NCBI RefSeq assembly: GCF_051014685.1
Contig: NC_135058.1
Coordinates: forward strand, 8,532,811-8,596,810
Direction of reading: 5' to 3'
Length of the DNA stretch: 64,000 nt
Source of the DNA: Ptiloglossa arizonensis
Taxonomy: Eukaryota > Arthropoda > Insecta > Hymenoptera > Colletidae
A program made the translations under genes and the position numbers. This document shows positions 1-12,182 of the stretch, in pieces (position 1 is the stretch's first letter; each line of letters begins with the position of its first letter). The notes under the pieces were generated by a model that saw nothing but the letters and a program-made list of their open reading frames with translations, did no database searches and was not told the DNA's origin.

Positions 1-1254
1 ATTGTAAATGCTTTCGAATTTACAATTCGATTCAAACGAAATAATTTAATAATCGATAACAAGCAAATTTTGTTACCAATGAAATACTGTAAAAGAAATT
101 GTACTTTTATCGAGGTACCTAGGTAAAATGTCTCCTTATCAAGTGTCAAACCAAACAAATTTTTTTCAGTATTTATTATACACTCAATGTTATAAATCAT
201 TTCAATCAAAATCATTTGAAATTAATTACGTAAAATCTTCAATAGTACCCACGTCTCGTTTCCAAGTAATTCAGTTTCCTTATATTTCTCTAGATGGTGG
301 TCAGTCGTTAATATTTGACAGTGGTGCAAGTTCCAGCAAGGCAATTTTGACTTCTCAATAAAGCGTTCGCGTGTAATTCCAGTGTGGTCGGTCCTTAACA
401 ATTTTTCCATTCGTGTTACGACTCTTTCCACGGACAATTTCAAACGATAGATACATTACAAATTATCCTATTTTTTTTTACAGACTAAAGGTACGCAAAA
501 AAATTGCCAAACGCAGAAAATAAATGATCGACCATAGTCGTTCGATGGAATTTCGAAGCGAATCCCCTGGAATTTTCAACGGCGTTAAATTGACGAGAGT
601 ATGTATATATTATTTAGATCGCGAGTCAAAGAGAAGATTTCCAAAATGTACGAGAGAGAGCACTTAACGGTGTGAATTATTTCGGCCGAATTTTCGAGGC
701 TAATCTGGCAAAATCCCCAACGGTGTCAGCGTCCCGAAACTAAGAAAGCTGTAGATTACACACGCGCGCGCATATCCGATACTGTCAAACTGTGGACCAA
801 GTGCATTAGCGTAAATCATCACGAAGTATCGGTGAACTGTTACGCGGGAACGGAGCCTACGCCACTGCACGAAAAACGAACTCTCGAGTCCTCGTGGCCC
901 CCCGATCCAGGTTGAAGATCATCGGGCGATCGAGGGAACACGACGCGTCGCACCTGAAGCACAGGGAACGTGTTTACAGCACCTGTCGAGGTGTGCTCGT
1001 ACGCAACCAGCAGAATGTATATTTCGCGCTGACAGATGCGATGTTCGATTCGTCGTAAATACGGCCCGTAACGCCCGAAAGAGCATTCTGCGAGACTACG
1101 TTTCACGGCTGGTAATCTTCGATCGATTTCGCGAACAGGAAGTACAATGTACCACTTCTTGCGGTACGTTCCTTTTTTTTTTCTTCTTCTTTTTTTCTTT
1201 TTTTCTTATTTTAGTCGCTCAGGAAGATTGGCGAAAGTCACCGGTCGAACGAAC
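1..1254. other. Gene-free AT-rich to CpG-rich DNA
   Basis: I see no gene here. The first 700 bases are AT-rich and unique. From about 740 the sequence becomes CpG-rich. A T-rich pyrimidine tract lies at about 1166-1212. The open frames present (up to 88 codons) overlap on both strands and show no recognisable domain. Confidence 0.6.
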
Positions 1255-1830
1255 CGACAACCCTCGGTAATTCAACTTTTTTACTCGCGAGCGAAAAAAA
1301 GAATTACGCGACGCGAAAGTAGGGAATATCGACCTCCGGATACGATCGTTTTAGAATCTTTTTTAGACGACAAAAAAACGACACGGACGATCAACCGACG
1401 AGTGAAATAAATAATGTAATCGGGAAATATTAAGCGCGCACGATTCGACGAATAATTTAGAAAACTTTGAACGCGATGGAAATATATCACGAACGGTCGA
1501 CCCTTCGTAATTGAATTTTTTCTTCGTAAACAAAATCACGTAGTTAGCAGATATTAATACGTAGACACGAGTCGAGGAATAATTTACATTTTTCAACGCG
1601 ATGGAAAAAGCGATACGGACCCCGTTATCCCTCTGTAACTCGATTCTCATTTCGCGAGTGAAGAAAAAAAAGAAAAACAAAAAATGGTACAATATGGAAC
1701 TAGAAAATATTAACCCCCGGGTGGAAATTAACATTCGTTTCGCAATTTTTAACGCGATGAAAAAACGCTACGCAACGTGCGTAACTGAATTTCTCCTCGC
1801 GAGTGAGAACACACCGCGCGCGCGATAACG
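1255..1830. repeat. Diverged tandem array, unit about 130 bp, about 5 copies
   Basis: The phrase GTAAYTSRATTY followed by a CGCGAGTGAA-like end recurs at about 1266, 1507, 1635 and 1781. A weaker copy ends near 1400. The preceding block AATTTTTAACGCGATG is also repeated. Spacing is about 128-146 bp, with one double-length interval that holds the weak copy. Copies are well diverged, so the array is old. Small open frames crossing it are not shared between units. Confidence 0.6.
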
Positions 1831-3849
1831 CGAAAAACAAATATCAACTTTCAGCTACGAACGAACAATTAATTTACAATGCTCAACCCGGGAGAAAAAA
1901 AATATACGTTTACGCGGGACCACGAGCATGATTCGAGGTTGATGCCGAATCTACTCCCGGTCTGAGGACGAAAGTTTTCACTTGGAGTGCCCGCTCCAAG
2001 TTCTCGTAACGCGGAAACGTTTCATTTTCCACTCGGAGTTCGAAAGTCAATTCGAAGTCTGGGAAACGACGAACCTATGACTTTTTTTATTGCCGCGCCG
2101 CTTAAGGTAACTCGAAGCACCACCGTTCCTCGAATACCGTTCATTGCGAACGTACTGGACAATATTTGTATATCCATCGAATCGAGTAAACTAATTTTCC
2201 ACTCGATTCGTTCGATTGAAACGTATTCAGCGATGTCGGCCACTTCGTTGTCCGCAGGAAACGTAATGCACATAGATGATTAATGAACTTAAGGGGGTTC
2301 CTTAACCGTTGCTGCAGCTGGGTCACTTATGGTCGGTGTTTGACACAAGTTTCTTCGTACAACTGATAACCTATGTGAATTACGCAGAACTTTTTATCGG
2401 TCGACGTTTCTTCTTTTCTGGAATAATTATCCACCCGAATTGTTACGCTTAGAAATTTTTATTTAGATAATAATTCCTGACAAAGGATTTTATAGACACT
2501 ATATTTAATGTATGTTATATTTCTAGTGGTAGAATTTTCTCGTGCCGAATACTGTTGTTACGATTGTCTTTTATTAAATTTCTCAAGTCAAAGTATCTTT
2601 CGTTTAGTAATTTTTCAGATACGTTGCACGACTAAACGTATATACAAACGATAATATTGTACTGTTACATCGATATTAAGAAATTCGATTTATTTCGAGT
2701 TTATACATACATCGTTCTTTTCTGTGAACGTAACGAATAGAGTCCAGAGAATGGACACATAAAAATGGAGAAACGAGAATGAAAAACTGTTTATCGTTGC
2801 AACATAACCATTGATCCAAGTGTGTTCTATCGTGCAGCGGGGCAAGACCTTATAAGCTCAGGTTTGAAAAGACCTTTGTCGAGCGAGGGGTTAAACGTTC
2901 CTGGAAAACCAGGTACCGAGTCTGTAGCGAAATCGAAATAAACCGTTGGCGAATTTACAATTTCTGAAGACTCGGCGAGAAAGAGGAATTTATTCCAACG
3001 CCGGGAAGAAGAAAAAAAATACCATTTGTATCCCCGAGTAGGTACGATATAAATAAAAGATCTCTCGCGAAGTAATGTTTGCCGAACTACTCTATTTCCC
3101 GCAGAGGTTGTCCCAGGTCTGGAACCATGCTGCGACTAGGGACTGCAACGATGGTAAAGTGGTCAGATATTCTCATTACCAAAAGTTCGAGAAGAATTTT
3201 TCGCATTAACGTCATTACCCTTAGAAACTTGTTCAATTAATGCTCACCGACTTTTTCATTTCCAGACAATTGGAAATCCCTGACCAAATGCAAATCTTTC
3301 GTTCGGTAGATCTTTGGAAATAAAAATAACGATATATTATTGTAGAAAAATAACGATACCGATCAAATATTCCACCGAGTTGAATGAAAAAGTTGACAAA
3401 TATCGCGATCACTGGTAGCAAGAACTTCTCAGAGAGCCGGATGAAAATTTGCTCGCTATCGTCTCTCGTTTTTGCACGCATCGGGAACTGCAACGAGTAC
3501 CGAGCCAGAGCGAGCGAAACACAATTGCCAAAATGCTGTTCCAGGAAACGTTCGAAATAACTCCTCGCAATCTGTACAAATCGCACACGACAACTTTTCA
3601 AAAAGTGCTCGGCAATTCTCTCCGAAAATGTTCGCCAACTTATTAAAGTTAAACCCTTCCTGCGACAAAGGCGAGTTATTCACTATTACTCGATATCGGA
3701 ATAAATGTCTCGGTTCGTTTATTACACGTATCGAACGTAGAGTGAAAATTTAGGAGACAAATATGTTCGTTTGTATCGATTCGAAATTCCAAATTTGAAA
3801 TCTGAAACGCAGTTTCGCAATATTGCGCTTCGAAGTCGATAAAATTTTA
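1831..3849. other. Gene-free unique sequence
   Basis: I see no gene. A hairpin with an 8-bp perfect stem and 6-base loop lies at 1980-2001 (ACTTGGAG / CTCCAAGT). Open frames at 1987-2283 (+) and 2022-2273 (-) occupy the same DNA on opposite strands, as do those at 3233-3753, which argues against both pairs. The rest is AT-rich and unremarkable. Confidence 0.55.
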
Positions 3850-4790
3850 TGGGTAGGAAACGAACACACTACCTTTAAGACGACCGACCATGATCGATAA
3901 TATCCAAAGATATACTATCAAAAGTAATCGACCTCGTTTTCTATTCTTATTTCGGTGCTTCGTCACTTCGAACTTTATGGACCGATCAAACGCACGCTCG
4001 TAAACTTATTTTTACAATTTTCTTCAAACCCTCTTTAAAACCGAACCACCTCGTCCCCAGAGCGTGCAATTATTTAATTACTTCTTGATGTCGAAATAAA
4101 ATTCTCAAAACAAACCTAAAGCTTCTTTTACTTCACAAGAAACTAACAAATACCTTTAAGATAACGGATGATAGTTGACAAAATTTATACGATCAAAATT
4201 CAAATCAATCTCTCCCTCTTTTCTAGTTTTAATATATCAAGAAATACCAACGATGAGAGATACAACGATAAGAGATATGTCATTTCTTCTTCTCTCAAAG
4301 CATCAAGAATTATCAATGCGATCGTTTCTTCACAACTTTCTTCGCACCCTTTCCAAAACCAAAACATCTTCCATGAACAATTTCCAACGAATAAATATGG
4401 TGAGGGCTAGAAAAATTTATTCGTGACTTCTTCCCAAAGCGTGCAATAATTTAAATACTTCTCGATGTCAAAATAAAATTCTCAAAACAAACCCAAAGCT
4501 TCTTTTACTTCACAACAAACTAACAAATTACCCTTAAGATAACGGATAATAATTGACAAAATCTATACGATCAAAATTCAAATCAATCTCTCCCTCTCTT
4601 CTAGTTTCAATACATCAAGAAATACCAACTATGAGAGACACAACGTGTGTCACCTCTTCTTCTCTCAAAGCATCAAAAATAATCAACGCAATCTCCTCTT
4701 CATAACTCGCACCCTCTCCAAAACCAAAACGTCTTCGTTCCAAATACAATTTCCAACGAATACATACTAGTATAACGTGTACCAGAAAAA
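3850..4790. repeat. Tandem array, unit about 377 bp, about 2.5 copies
   Basis: The motif GCGTGCAATWATTTAAWTAC begins at 4062 and 4439. The motif ACCTTTAAGAYRACGG occurs at about 3871, 4152 and 4530. The last two copies are highly similar, sharing for example AAAATTCTCAAAACAAAC and CAAATCAATCTCTCCCTC. The first is truncated and more diverged. Two overlapping + frames near 4168-4426 fall inside one unit and are not kept in the next, so I do not call them genes. Confidence 0.8.
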
Positions 4791-4899
4791 TTGATCCACG
4801 ACTCCCCCGCTAATCGACCTCCGTCGTTCCATTATCGACGAAGTTCTCGGTACAAGCCCATTAGTTTGCGATTACTGTTCGCGCGTCAGCGGAACGCCG

Positions 4900-6120
4900 A
4901 TCGGAGTCTTTGGCCGATGATGATTCTCCGTCGGGAAGGCCGGCCATTTCAGCCACCCTCTGCGTTGGATCGGCGTCGGCGTCGCTCCAAAGAGAGCAAG
5001 AGAGATATATATATATATACATATACATATACATATCCAGATATATAGACAGAGCAGTGCGCGGCGGCCGGTGCCGCTGTCAGCGGGCGAAGGCAGCGCG
5101 GGTTGTCGCGATCGAAGGTGCAACGACGATCGATATTGCACCTGGAGCCAGCGTAGCGCGGCCGACGACGGTTCGTCGTACTCGGGGAACCCGCGCGGTG
5201 CGACGATGCGAGCTCATAGGCGGCCGCGCCGTAAACCCAGGGACGGGCACCGCCGGCAGCACCCGTGAAAGCACCCTTTAGTTCGATGGCTGAAAGAGGA
5301 GGTTTTGCCCGCGCGCATGCAACGCCGCCGGCTGATGTTGCCGTTCCCGATGGCTGCCGGAGAAAGAGGAACAGGAGACGCCGGAAGAGGGGTGGACCGA
5401 CGCCGAGCACTGAGCAGGAGGAGGACGCCAAGAGACACGAGGGGGATGCTGGCTGAACGCCTGGGATACCGAACACGGTGCTGGCTACTCCGTTTCCTCT
5501 TCTCTCCCCGTTCCTCTCGTGGTCCTCCTTCTTCCTCTTTTCCCGCGTCTACGTGCCTATCGTCTCGCTCCCACCCGTCCCGTGACTACGCTACTCGGTT
5601 TCCCCTGTGGTCCTGTCGACGTCTCTCTCACTCTCTCGTTCTCTATTTCTCTCTCTCTCTCGTTCGTTCTCTCGCGGTCTATACGTCTCTCCGTTGGCCC
5701 GAGTTGCCTCTTTTTCTCGCCCGTTGCTCTCCGTCCGTTCGATCTACCCGTCTCCGTTGTTCCATCTCGCAGACATAATATCGACAACTACTCCCGCGAG
5801 CGTTCATCTCGCATTCGCTCGCACCGGGGTATTGTATCACGTGATATTTGCGAACAGTGTTGCCCACCGTGGCAGGAGACCCGGCGTGTTACGCGAGCGG
5901 ACGATTCCCCGGGCCCCCGAAGATGCGAATAATTCGTTAACTTCGGGAAGTCGGGGGCCGGTGAGTTCGAAGACCCGTAAGGGCGGTAGGGCGACTCGTG
6001 TCGCGATTGTCCTCGCGGAGAACGAACTTCGAAACGTGGGGGGAGGGTGTTTCGAGAGGAAGGACGGATCAACGTGCAACAATCCGGCGAATTTTTTCAA
6101 CGTGAATTTCGCTCGCAATT
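4900..6120. promoter_or_regulatory. CpG/GC-rich island, candidate promoter or first exon
   Basis: A (TA)n/(CATA)n stretch at about 5004-5049 is followed at once by very CpG-rich DNA (5050-5470), then a pyrimidine tract (5470-5760), then CpG-rich DNA to about 6060. A good donor-like site, CCG|GTGAGTTC, lies at about 5956 on the + strand. Long open frames occur on both strands (for example 175 codons minus and 174 plus), as expected of stop-poor GC-rich DNA, and none shows a domain. Islands like this in insects often mark promoters and 5' exons. That role is inferred from composition only. Confidence 0.35.
5629..5672. repeat. (TC)n-rich pyrimidine tract
   Basis: Imperfect CT dinucleotide repeats within a longer polypyrimidine stretch on the + strand. 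Confidence 0.8.
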
Positions 6121-7340
6121 ACGCGGAATAAATTGCGCAAAGCGATCGAACATTCGATCAAATTGGAACGACTTTATCGCGATTATTCGCGTCAATTTCA
6201 GATGCTGTTGCATTATTCGAAACGTTCGGACGTGTTTGCCGCGCGGACGTCAAATTGCTTTGCAAATTTAATTAACTCCGGTCCCGATGAACAAAAGTAC
6301 TTGGCAACAACGAGGAAAAGAGCACAAATTTTACCGGCGAGAATACTACCGTAACGATACACTTTATTTATCGTTCGTCGAAGAAAGTAACGTAAACACA
6401 GAAGCGAGAGTATACGGTTGTACACCGTCACGAAATCTAACCTTGCGAAGAACGCGACAAGAGTCCGATGAACAAGAAATTGTAGAAACGAATCTCCCTG
6501 TAATCGATTCGTTGATAAAACAAAAAAAAAACAGGACGTTCAAGTTACCAGCGTTTCTTTCCGTGAAAAATTTTCGTCGCAACCTCAAAAAAAGCGCAAT
6601 GGGAGTAGCAAAAATGAAACACGAGAGAGAAACAATCTCCGTGTAATCGATTCGATCGATAAAAGGAAACGTTCGAGTAACTCGTATTTCTCTCGGTTAA
6701 AAATGTTCGTTCGTGCCTCCCTTGGGTCGCAAGGTGTCCCTGCTTTGGAGAACGCAGTCGTGAGCCGGTATTTTTCTCGCGCGCGCGTATATATACTATT
6801 GTACAGCGAAACGAAACGCGCACCGTGCGCAAACCGAACGATCCGGAACGACGACCCCGCGAAGCTCGCTGTATTTTCGTTCGTTCGGTGTTCGCGCGGA
6901 CAATCGTAATTACCGTTCTTGAAATGAACGCATCGGCTGTCCAACGGTGTCGCGACGAGCTCCGCTACACCGTGTTCGCGTTAATTGGCCAGACTTTCGA
7001 TCACAATCCTCTTCCATCATTCCGTCGCGTTCGTTGCAAGCTACGCGAACGTATCGGCGCGAGCTAGCATCGGCTGGACGTTGCTACGTTCTTGGACAAG
7101 GTTCGGGGCGCGCGACGAAACGATAGGGTGAAAAAGGGTATAAATCATCGTCTGGTCCAGACGAACGGTGAATTGATCGCGGCGATGTTCACCGTGAGTT
7201 CATCAATCGACGCCGTACGCGACGAGACGCGACGCGACGCCGCAAACATTTCGCACCGGGTCCAAATTAAATTTCTATCGATACACTCGATTAAATCGAT
7301 CGATTAAGCGCTCACGGTGACGCGATCATTAATTACGGAT
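6121..7340. other. Gene-free CpG-rich unique DNA
   Basis: No convincing gene is visible. Several open frames of about 60-120 codons overlap on both strands, including 6287-6646 (+) and 6585-6944 (-), and none resembles a known protein. A TATA-like site and a palindrome near 7138-7164 are listed separately. Confidence 0.5.
7138..7146 (+). promoter_or_regulatory. TATA-box-like site GGTATAAAT
   Basis: GGTATAAAT is followed within 10 bases by the perfect palindrome TCGTCTGG-T-CCAGACGA (7148-7164). About 50 bases downstream comes a donor-like ACC|GTGAGTTC preceded by an in-frame ATG (around 7184-7200). The spacing would suit a TATA promoter with a short first exon. No downstream acceptor or coding exon was identified, so this is weak. 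Confidence 0.2.
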
Positions 7341-7575
7341 CCGTCCGCTACCGACGGGGTAAGGGCGGGGACGAACGGACGGGACGCGTCGCGAATATAA
7401 TATGTCGTCGCGAGGGGGGGATGTTGACCCCCACCCTCGCTTAATAACGCACCGGCGACGTAATTAGATCGTCGACCGAGCCGCCGGCGTATTTATTTAC
7501 ATTTCGGGCGCGAGACTCGTTCGTCGACAATGGTCGAAAATCGTCCATCAACGTGGAATCGAAATCACGCGGAGC

Positions 7576-7606
7576 GGGGCGGGGTAGGGGGTGGTTAGGC
7601 AGGGGG
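7576..7606 (+). other. G-quadruplex motif
   Basis: Four G-runs of at least four bases (at 7576, 7581, 7587 and 7602) are separated by loops of 1, 2 and 10 bases. This fits the common intramolecular G4 pattern, apart from one long loop. Confidence 0.45.
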
Positions 7607-7877
7607 TCCGGTTTCCGCGCGATCAAACGCGGAAACATCCGTTTCGGCCGCGTTCTCGCCGGCTAATTAACCGCGGAAACTGCGGCTGACGAACGGAGAG
7701 AAGAGGCTAAAACAGTGGCAGAGAGGGAGGGGGAGGGGGAGTAGACGGGAACGCGCATTAAATCGCAGTTACGATTAGCGTCCCTTTTAGCACAAAGAGG
7801 GAGAGAGTCGAGGGTGAGGAGGATCCCGATTCCCGTCGTATGCGTGCGCGCGCTAATTAATCCCGAACACACCTGAA

Positions 7878-7950
7878 CCGCCGCCTCCGCCTCCGCCAAC
7901 GCCGCCGCTGCCGCCGCTGCCGCCGCTGCCGCCGCCGCCGCTGCCGCCGT
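7878..7950. repeat. Imperfect GCC/GCT triplet repeat
   Basis: A triplet run of GCC, GCT and TCC on the + strand. Read on the minus strand in one frame it gives a Gly/Ser run at the end of a 104-codon frame (7853-8167). With no flanking conserved sequence I do not call this coding. Confidence 0.85.
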
Positions 7951-8167
7951 CAGAGGGGATGAAATAATTCACGAGGCCCGATACGGGAGAGAGCTTGAAA
8001 CGACACCGCCCTCCCCACTCCACCGTCCCGCTTTCCCCCACTCCGGTGCTCGACTCGCGAGCGCCACGCAGCCTTCTGTCCCGTTTACGCGTCTGCCAGG
8101 CCCAGATCCCCGGTCCGTCTCTCGGTCCTCCCTCCGTTCCCTTACCTCCTCCACCGTCGGCGAGCAA

Positions 8168-8214
8168 CGGTGGTGGTGGCGGTGGTGGTGACGGTGGTCG
8201 TGGTGGTGGTAGTG
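8168..8214. repeat. Imperfect GGT triplet repeat
   Basis: GGT repeats interrupted by GGC, GAC, CGT and AGT on the + strand, encoding a Gly run inside a short + frame. Read as a microsatellite, not a gene. Confidence 0.8.
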
Positions 8215-8660
8215 GTAACGTCGCTTCGCTACCGCGCGATATTTACGAGCGGAATCGTCGCGACCGTTCGCATAGAAATTACCGGGTAATTCGCTAATCG
8301 ATACGGGGGCCACGGGCACGGGCACGGGCAGAACCAACGGGAAGAGTGGGGGTAATCGCTCGCCGGACCTGCGACTTTTCGCCGCCCCGTGTGTTCTTTT
8401 CTTTACTCGTTTGTAGCTAGCGGAAACGAGCAAGACGCGCGGCGAAGAATCGCTCGTACGCGTTGAGTTTTGAAGCCGATGACGCGCGATTTTACCATGT
8501 GTTGTTTCCAGATCCATGTCCTCGGTTGTTTTCCAGACGGAAGAATAAGACGCTGCGCTGGAAACGAAGCGGGGAGAATCGTACTTCTGCGTCGCGGGAC
8601 GAGAAGACGGAAGAATCGGACGATAGGAGAGCAGAGAAGACGAAAGAAGAGAGAAACCAA

Positions 8661-8684
8661 GAGAGAGAGAGAGAGAGAGAGAGA
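8661..8684. repeat. (GA)12 microsatellite
   Basis: A pure GA dinucleotide run within a longer purine-rich region on the + strand. Confidence 0.9.
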
Positions 8685-9399
8685 AAGATAGAGAGCGGTT
8701 GCGTTCTGGTGTTCTCTGGTCGCTCCCCCTCCCCTCCCGCGGCCCCGAACGACTGCGGTTTTCGGTGCGGATCCGCAAAATAGGACGGAGCCACCCTCTT
8801 TTCGAGAGAGCACTCGCCGACCGAGACGGAGAGAGAGGGTGGAAACGGGCCGAGCGCGACCGAGAGGAGGCGAGAGAGAAGGTGGATGAACCGCACGGAG
8901 GTCGGTGAATGGCGAACCGCGGGGAGGGGATAGGAGCATCGACGAGAAAGAGATACGGAAAGGGGGGCGAGTGGGAGGGAGATCGGGTTGGCTGGGCGGT
9001 GGGACGGAGACGCGCGGAAGGGTAGCGAGAGCTCTGGATGCGAAAAGGGACGCGAGGAGTCCCACCGAGAAAGAGAGAGGAGAACGAGGGAGGAGACAGG
9101 GTGGGTGGAGGACAATGCGAAAGTTTTCCGCGATTATTTCAACGGGCAGCGCGACGAAACGACAGAACGTAAATAAAAAGGCCGGAATCCCGAACAATGC
9201 CGATCTACCCCCTCGTTTACCGCCGCCCCGAGACTGACGGCCGTGTGTAAACAGGTTGAGGGGGCTTGGAACGCCGGGGGAGATTCCGGTAGACGGCATC
9301 GCGCGCCGTTGAACGCGCGCGGGGGGGCCCCTCCGCTTTCCTCGCGGGCTCTCACTCACCGGCCCCTCCACCGCCCCCCCGATTAGGGGAGCAACCCGG

Positions 9400-10669
9400 C
9401 TGATCGGAAAATTATATAATCCTCGGGGACGTAGTTTGCGTGCCCGTTCATGCGCGGTGTCTTGTAATTTGATTGCAACGACGACGAACTCGTAATATCG
9501 CGAAAGTGTCTATAGACACTGTGCAATTTCATCCAAAGCCCACCCCCCCCCCACCCCCATGCAACCTTCCCGGTCGTAAGAGGTACGGACTAATGTAACG
9601 TTGATTTATTCGTTCGAAGGTAAAGTAGATTTCATTTTCGCGCGTCAGTGTCCCGAATTCGAGGGACTCGAAGTTGATATTTGGCTGGTAAGAGGGGGAG
9701 GGGGATATTTTTCACGAATCGGAGAACTATTTGTTGCAAGTTTGCGACTGAGTGGGAATATATTTGGGGAATTTTAAGGGAATCGTCTTTATTAGAATTC
9801 CGATGGCACGCGTCGAGTAATTCCGGGGTGACCTAACCTCGAATGTCGTTTATCCGGGCTTGTATCGCGAGCTTTATCGAGGAAGTCGGTTATGGGGGGT
9901 TTTCTTCTTTAATTCTTCGTTGTTGTAACATTTCGCGACGTGGATGTATATGGTATCTTTTTTGCTTTCGTATGGCTATCCATGAAATGTATTTGCAAAG
10001 TTCGATACTTCAATTTGGGACCATTTCGTGCGCATTAACAGCGTTTTAATTTGTACAGTACTTGTAATACCGAATCGATTCTATACCGTTTCCGTTTCAA
10101 GTTTACATCGTTCGTACCATTAACGTTGTTAAATATCGATGGAGGAATAATTGATGGAGATGCATATTAATTACCGGTATAAATAACCCGTGTTCCACTA
10201 CCCGTTTCACAAATTGTTCATGCTGAAAAGAAACGTAGAAATTCTTTTTCACGGTATCGTTTCCAAGGAGCAATTATTTCTCGATGCGAAAACAAAATTG
10301 TTTATTTATCAATCGTGACGAATGATTAACGTTTACGCAACAAATGGACCGTTTATATCAACGCGAGAGGTAAAATAAAAGTAAAGTGTAGAATGGAGTT
10401 TCGCGATATCGCGCGCACAAAGTTGATGTCACTTCCTGAAGAGGAAACGAAGAAACTACTCTTAAAATGTCGAACCATTATCGGTATCAACGAAAGACAA
10501 ATCGTTAAAAATATCGTTCGTTCTCGTTTCGATATTTTAAGAAATATTCGGGAGTTTATAACCCGACGATTCAATGTTATTGCAATTTACTCGCAACCTG
10601 TCCGTCAGGAATTTACGTATCGCTTTCGTGTCTATTTGTACCGTACATTTTAAACGATAAAAATGTTAA
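9400..10669. other. Gene-free unique DNA
   Basis: I see no gene. A perfect 16-base palindrome lies at 9505-9520 and C-runs lie at about 9541-9560. Frames at 9843-10049 (+) and around 10353-10653 (both strands) are short and unrecognised. Confidence 0.55.
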
Positions 10670-11650
10670 CTTCCATTTCCGATACCTCGAAACAAATACT
10701 ATCCGATAAAAAAACTTAAACGATCGACCCACGGAAGTCTTGAAATTTACCCAGTTCCACTTATCGAACATTAATGTTTTCCCGCACGTTCGAAACGAAA
10801 AGTAAAATTACCCATCGTTTTTGCATTTATCGGCACTGGTCACGTTGAAAAATAAAACCGTTACTTCCTACGTTAAAGATCTCTAAAAAGGATCATATCT
10901 GATAAAAAAGCTTTTCAGAGATCAAAGCACCGGAATCTCGACATTTACCTAGATCCTTCCACATATCAAACATCAATGTTCCCCCCACGTTGGAAACAAA
11001 CATTAAAATTCCCTACAAAATTGCTTTCGCATCATTCATCGTTACCGTACACGTAGAAAAATAAAACCGTGACTTCCTAATATGTATTAAATATCTCTAA
11101 ACAGAGCCACACCTGATAAAAAAGCTTTTCAGAGATCAACGCACTATAGTCTCGACAAGTATCAATGTTTCCCCCCACGTTGGAAACAAACATTAAAATT
11201 CCCTACAAAATTGCTTTCGCATCATTCATCGTTACCATACACGTAGTAAAACAAAACCATGACTTCCTAATACGTATTAAATATCTCTAAAAAGAGTCAT
11301 ACTTGATAAAAAAGCTTTTCAGAGATCAATGAACCAGAATCTCGACATTTACCTAGATCCTTCCACATACCAAACGTCAATACTTCCCCCACGTTGGAAA
11401 CAAACATTAAAATTACCTACAAAATTGCTTTCCCATCATTCATCGTTACCGTACACATAGAAAAATAAAACCGTGACTTCCTAAGTTCATTCCTTCCTCA
11501 ATACGTATAAAATATCTCTAAAAAGAGTCATACCCGATAAAAAAGAACTTTTCAGAGATCAACGCACCGCAGCCCCGCCATTTACCCAGATCCATCCGCG
11601 TCTCGAATACTAATTCGTCCCCGTACGTTCGAAAGAAACATTAAAATTCC
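10670..11650. repeat. Tandem array, unit about 190-230 bp, 5 copies
   Basis: The anchor GATAAAAAAGCTTTTCAGAG or a variant occurs at 10704, 10901, 11114, 11304 and 11536. Each unit also carries CCCCCCACGTTGGAAACAAA, AATTGCTTTCGCATCATTC and GTGACTTCCTAA. The central units are the most alike and the outer ones more diverged, the usual pattern of an array homogenised at its centre. No frame is shared between units. Confidence 0.9.
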
Positions 11651-11898
11651 CGTCGCAAAAAGGAAAACCCTCGATCGTACGTAGTACCGGGGAGGATCCA
11701 CGACCTTCGCAAAGCGCAACCCCGCCGCCAGTCATCCCCCCTCGTCTGTAACAAAACCACCCCGCGATGTTCGATCGCGCCTCCCCGTTCGATCATCCGT
11801 AGGGAGGACGAAAAATGTCGCGGCAATATGCTCGATATTCCCCGTTTCAGCGTGCGTAGACACGCCGGTCTCGTTCCTCGAGCACGCACGTTCGACCC

Positions 11899-11943
11899 GG
11901 CGCGGCGTGGCGCGGCGTGGCGTGGCGTGGCGTGGCGTGGCGC
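11899..11943. repeat. (GGCGY)9 pentanucleotide array
   Basis: Nine uninterrupted copies of GGCGC or GGCGT follow one another. Every copy keeps CpG, and the variable fifth base is always a pyrimidine. Confidence 0.9.
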
Positions 11944-12106
11944 AGGGTTGCATGCACCGGCTGTCCGCCACCCTCCGCCAGACTTCGAGGGCGGGGGTGC
12001 AGCAGCCTGGGAGCAGGATGCGGAGGAGGTGGATGAACCGGGCGGCAGTCTGCAGAGTTGCGCGCACACAGAGGCGCGCATGGACACCGACGCGCGCACC
12101 GAGAGA

Positions 12107-12182
12107 GGGACGCGTTCGCTGGTTCGCTGGTTCGCTCGCGCGCTCGCTCGCTCGTTCGCTCGGTCGTTCGCTCGCGCGCGTA
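12107..12182. repeat. CGCT/TTCG-rich simple repeat
   Basis: An imperfect run of TTCGCTGG, TTCGCTCG and CGCT words. It encodes Arg/Ser-rich runs in several frames, which explains the apparent open frames here. Confidence 0.75.

Larger units (their letters stand above)
7340..9400. promoter_or_regulatory. Large GC-rich island with triplet repeats, candidate regulatory or first-exon region
   Basis: This is the strongest GC-rich block in the first 10 kb. It contains a (GCC/GCT)n triplet run at 7878-7950, a (GGT)n run at about 8168-8214, a short (GGGCAC)n run near 8315-8333, a (GA)12 tract at 8661-8684 and a long purine-rich stretch on the + strand to about 9120. Three frames of 207-322 codons run on the minus strand through the (GA)n tract, where they encode Ser-Leu runs. 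I treat them as artefacts. A minus-strand donor-like GGTGAGTGAG sits near 9349-9358. Confidence 0.35.

Noticed and set aside
4949..5476. 175-codon minus frame in the first GC-rich island
   Set aside because: Passes through the (TA)n microsatellite (Tyr-Ile-Val run) and is opposed by several + frames.
8403..9371. 322-codon minus-strand frame in the GC-rich island
   Set aside because: Runs through a (GA)n tract giving Ser-Leu repeats, competes with other frames over the same bases, and has no recognisable domain.
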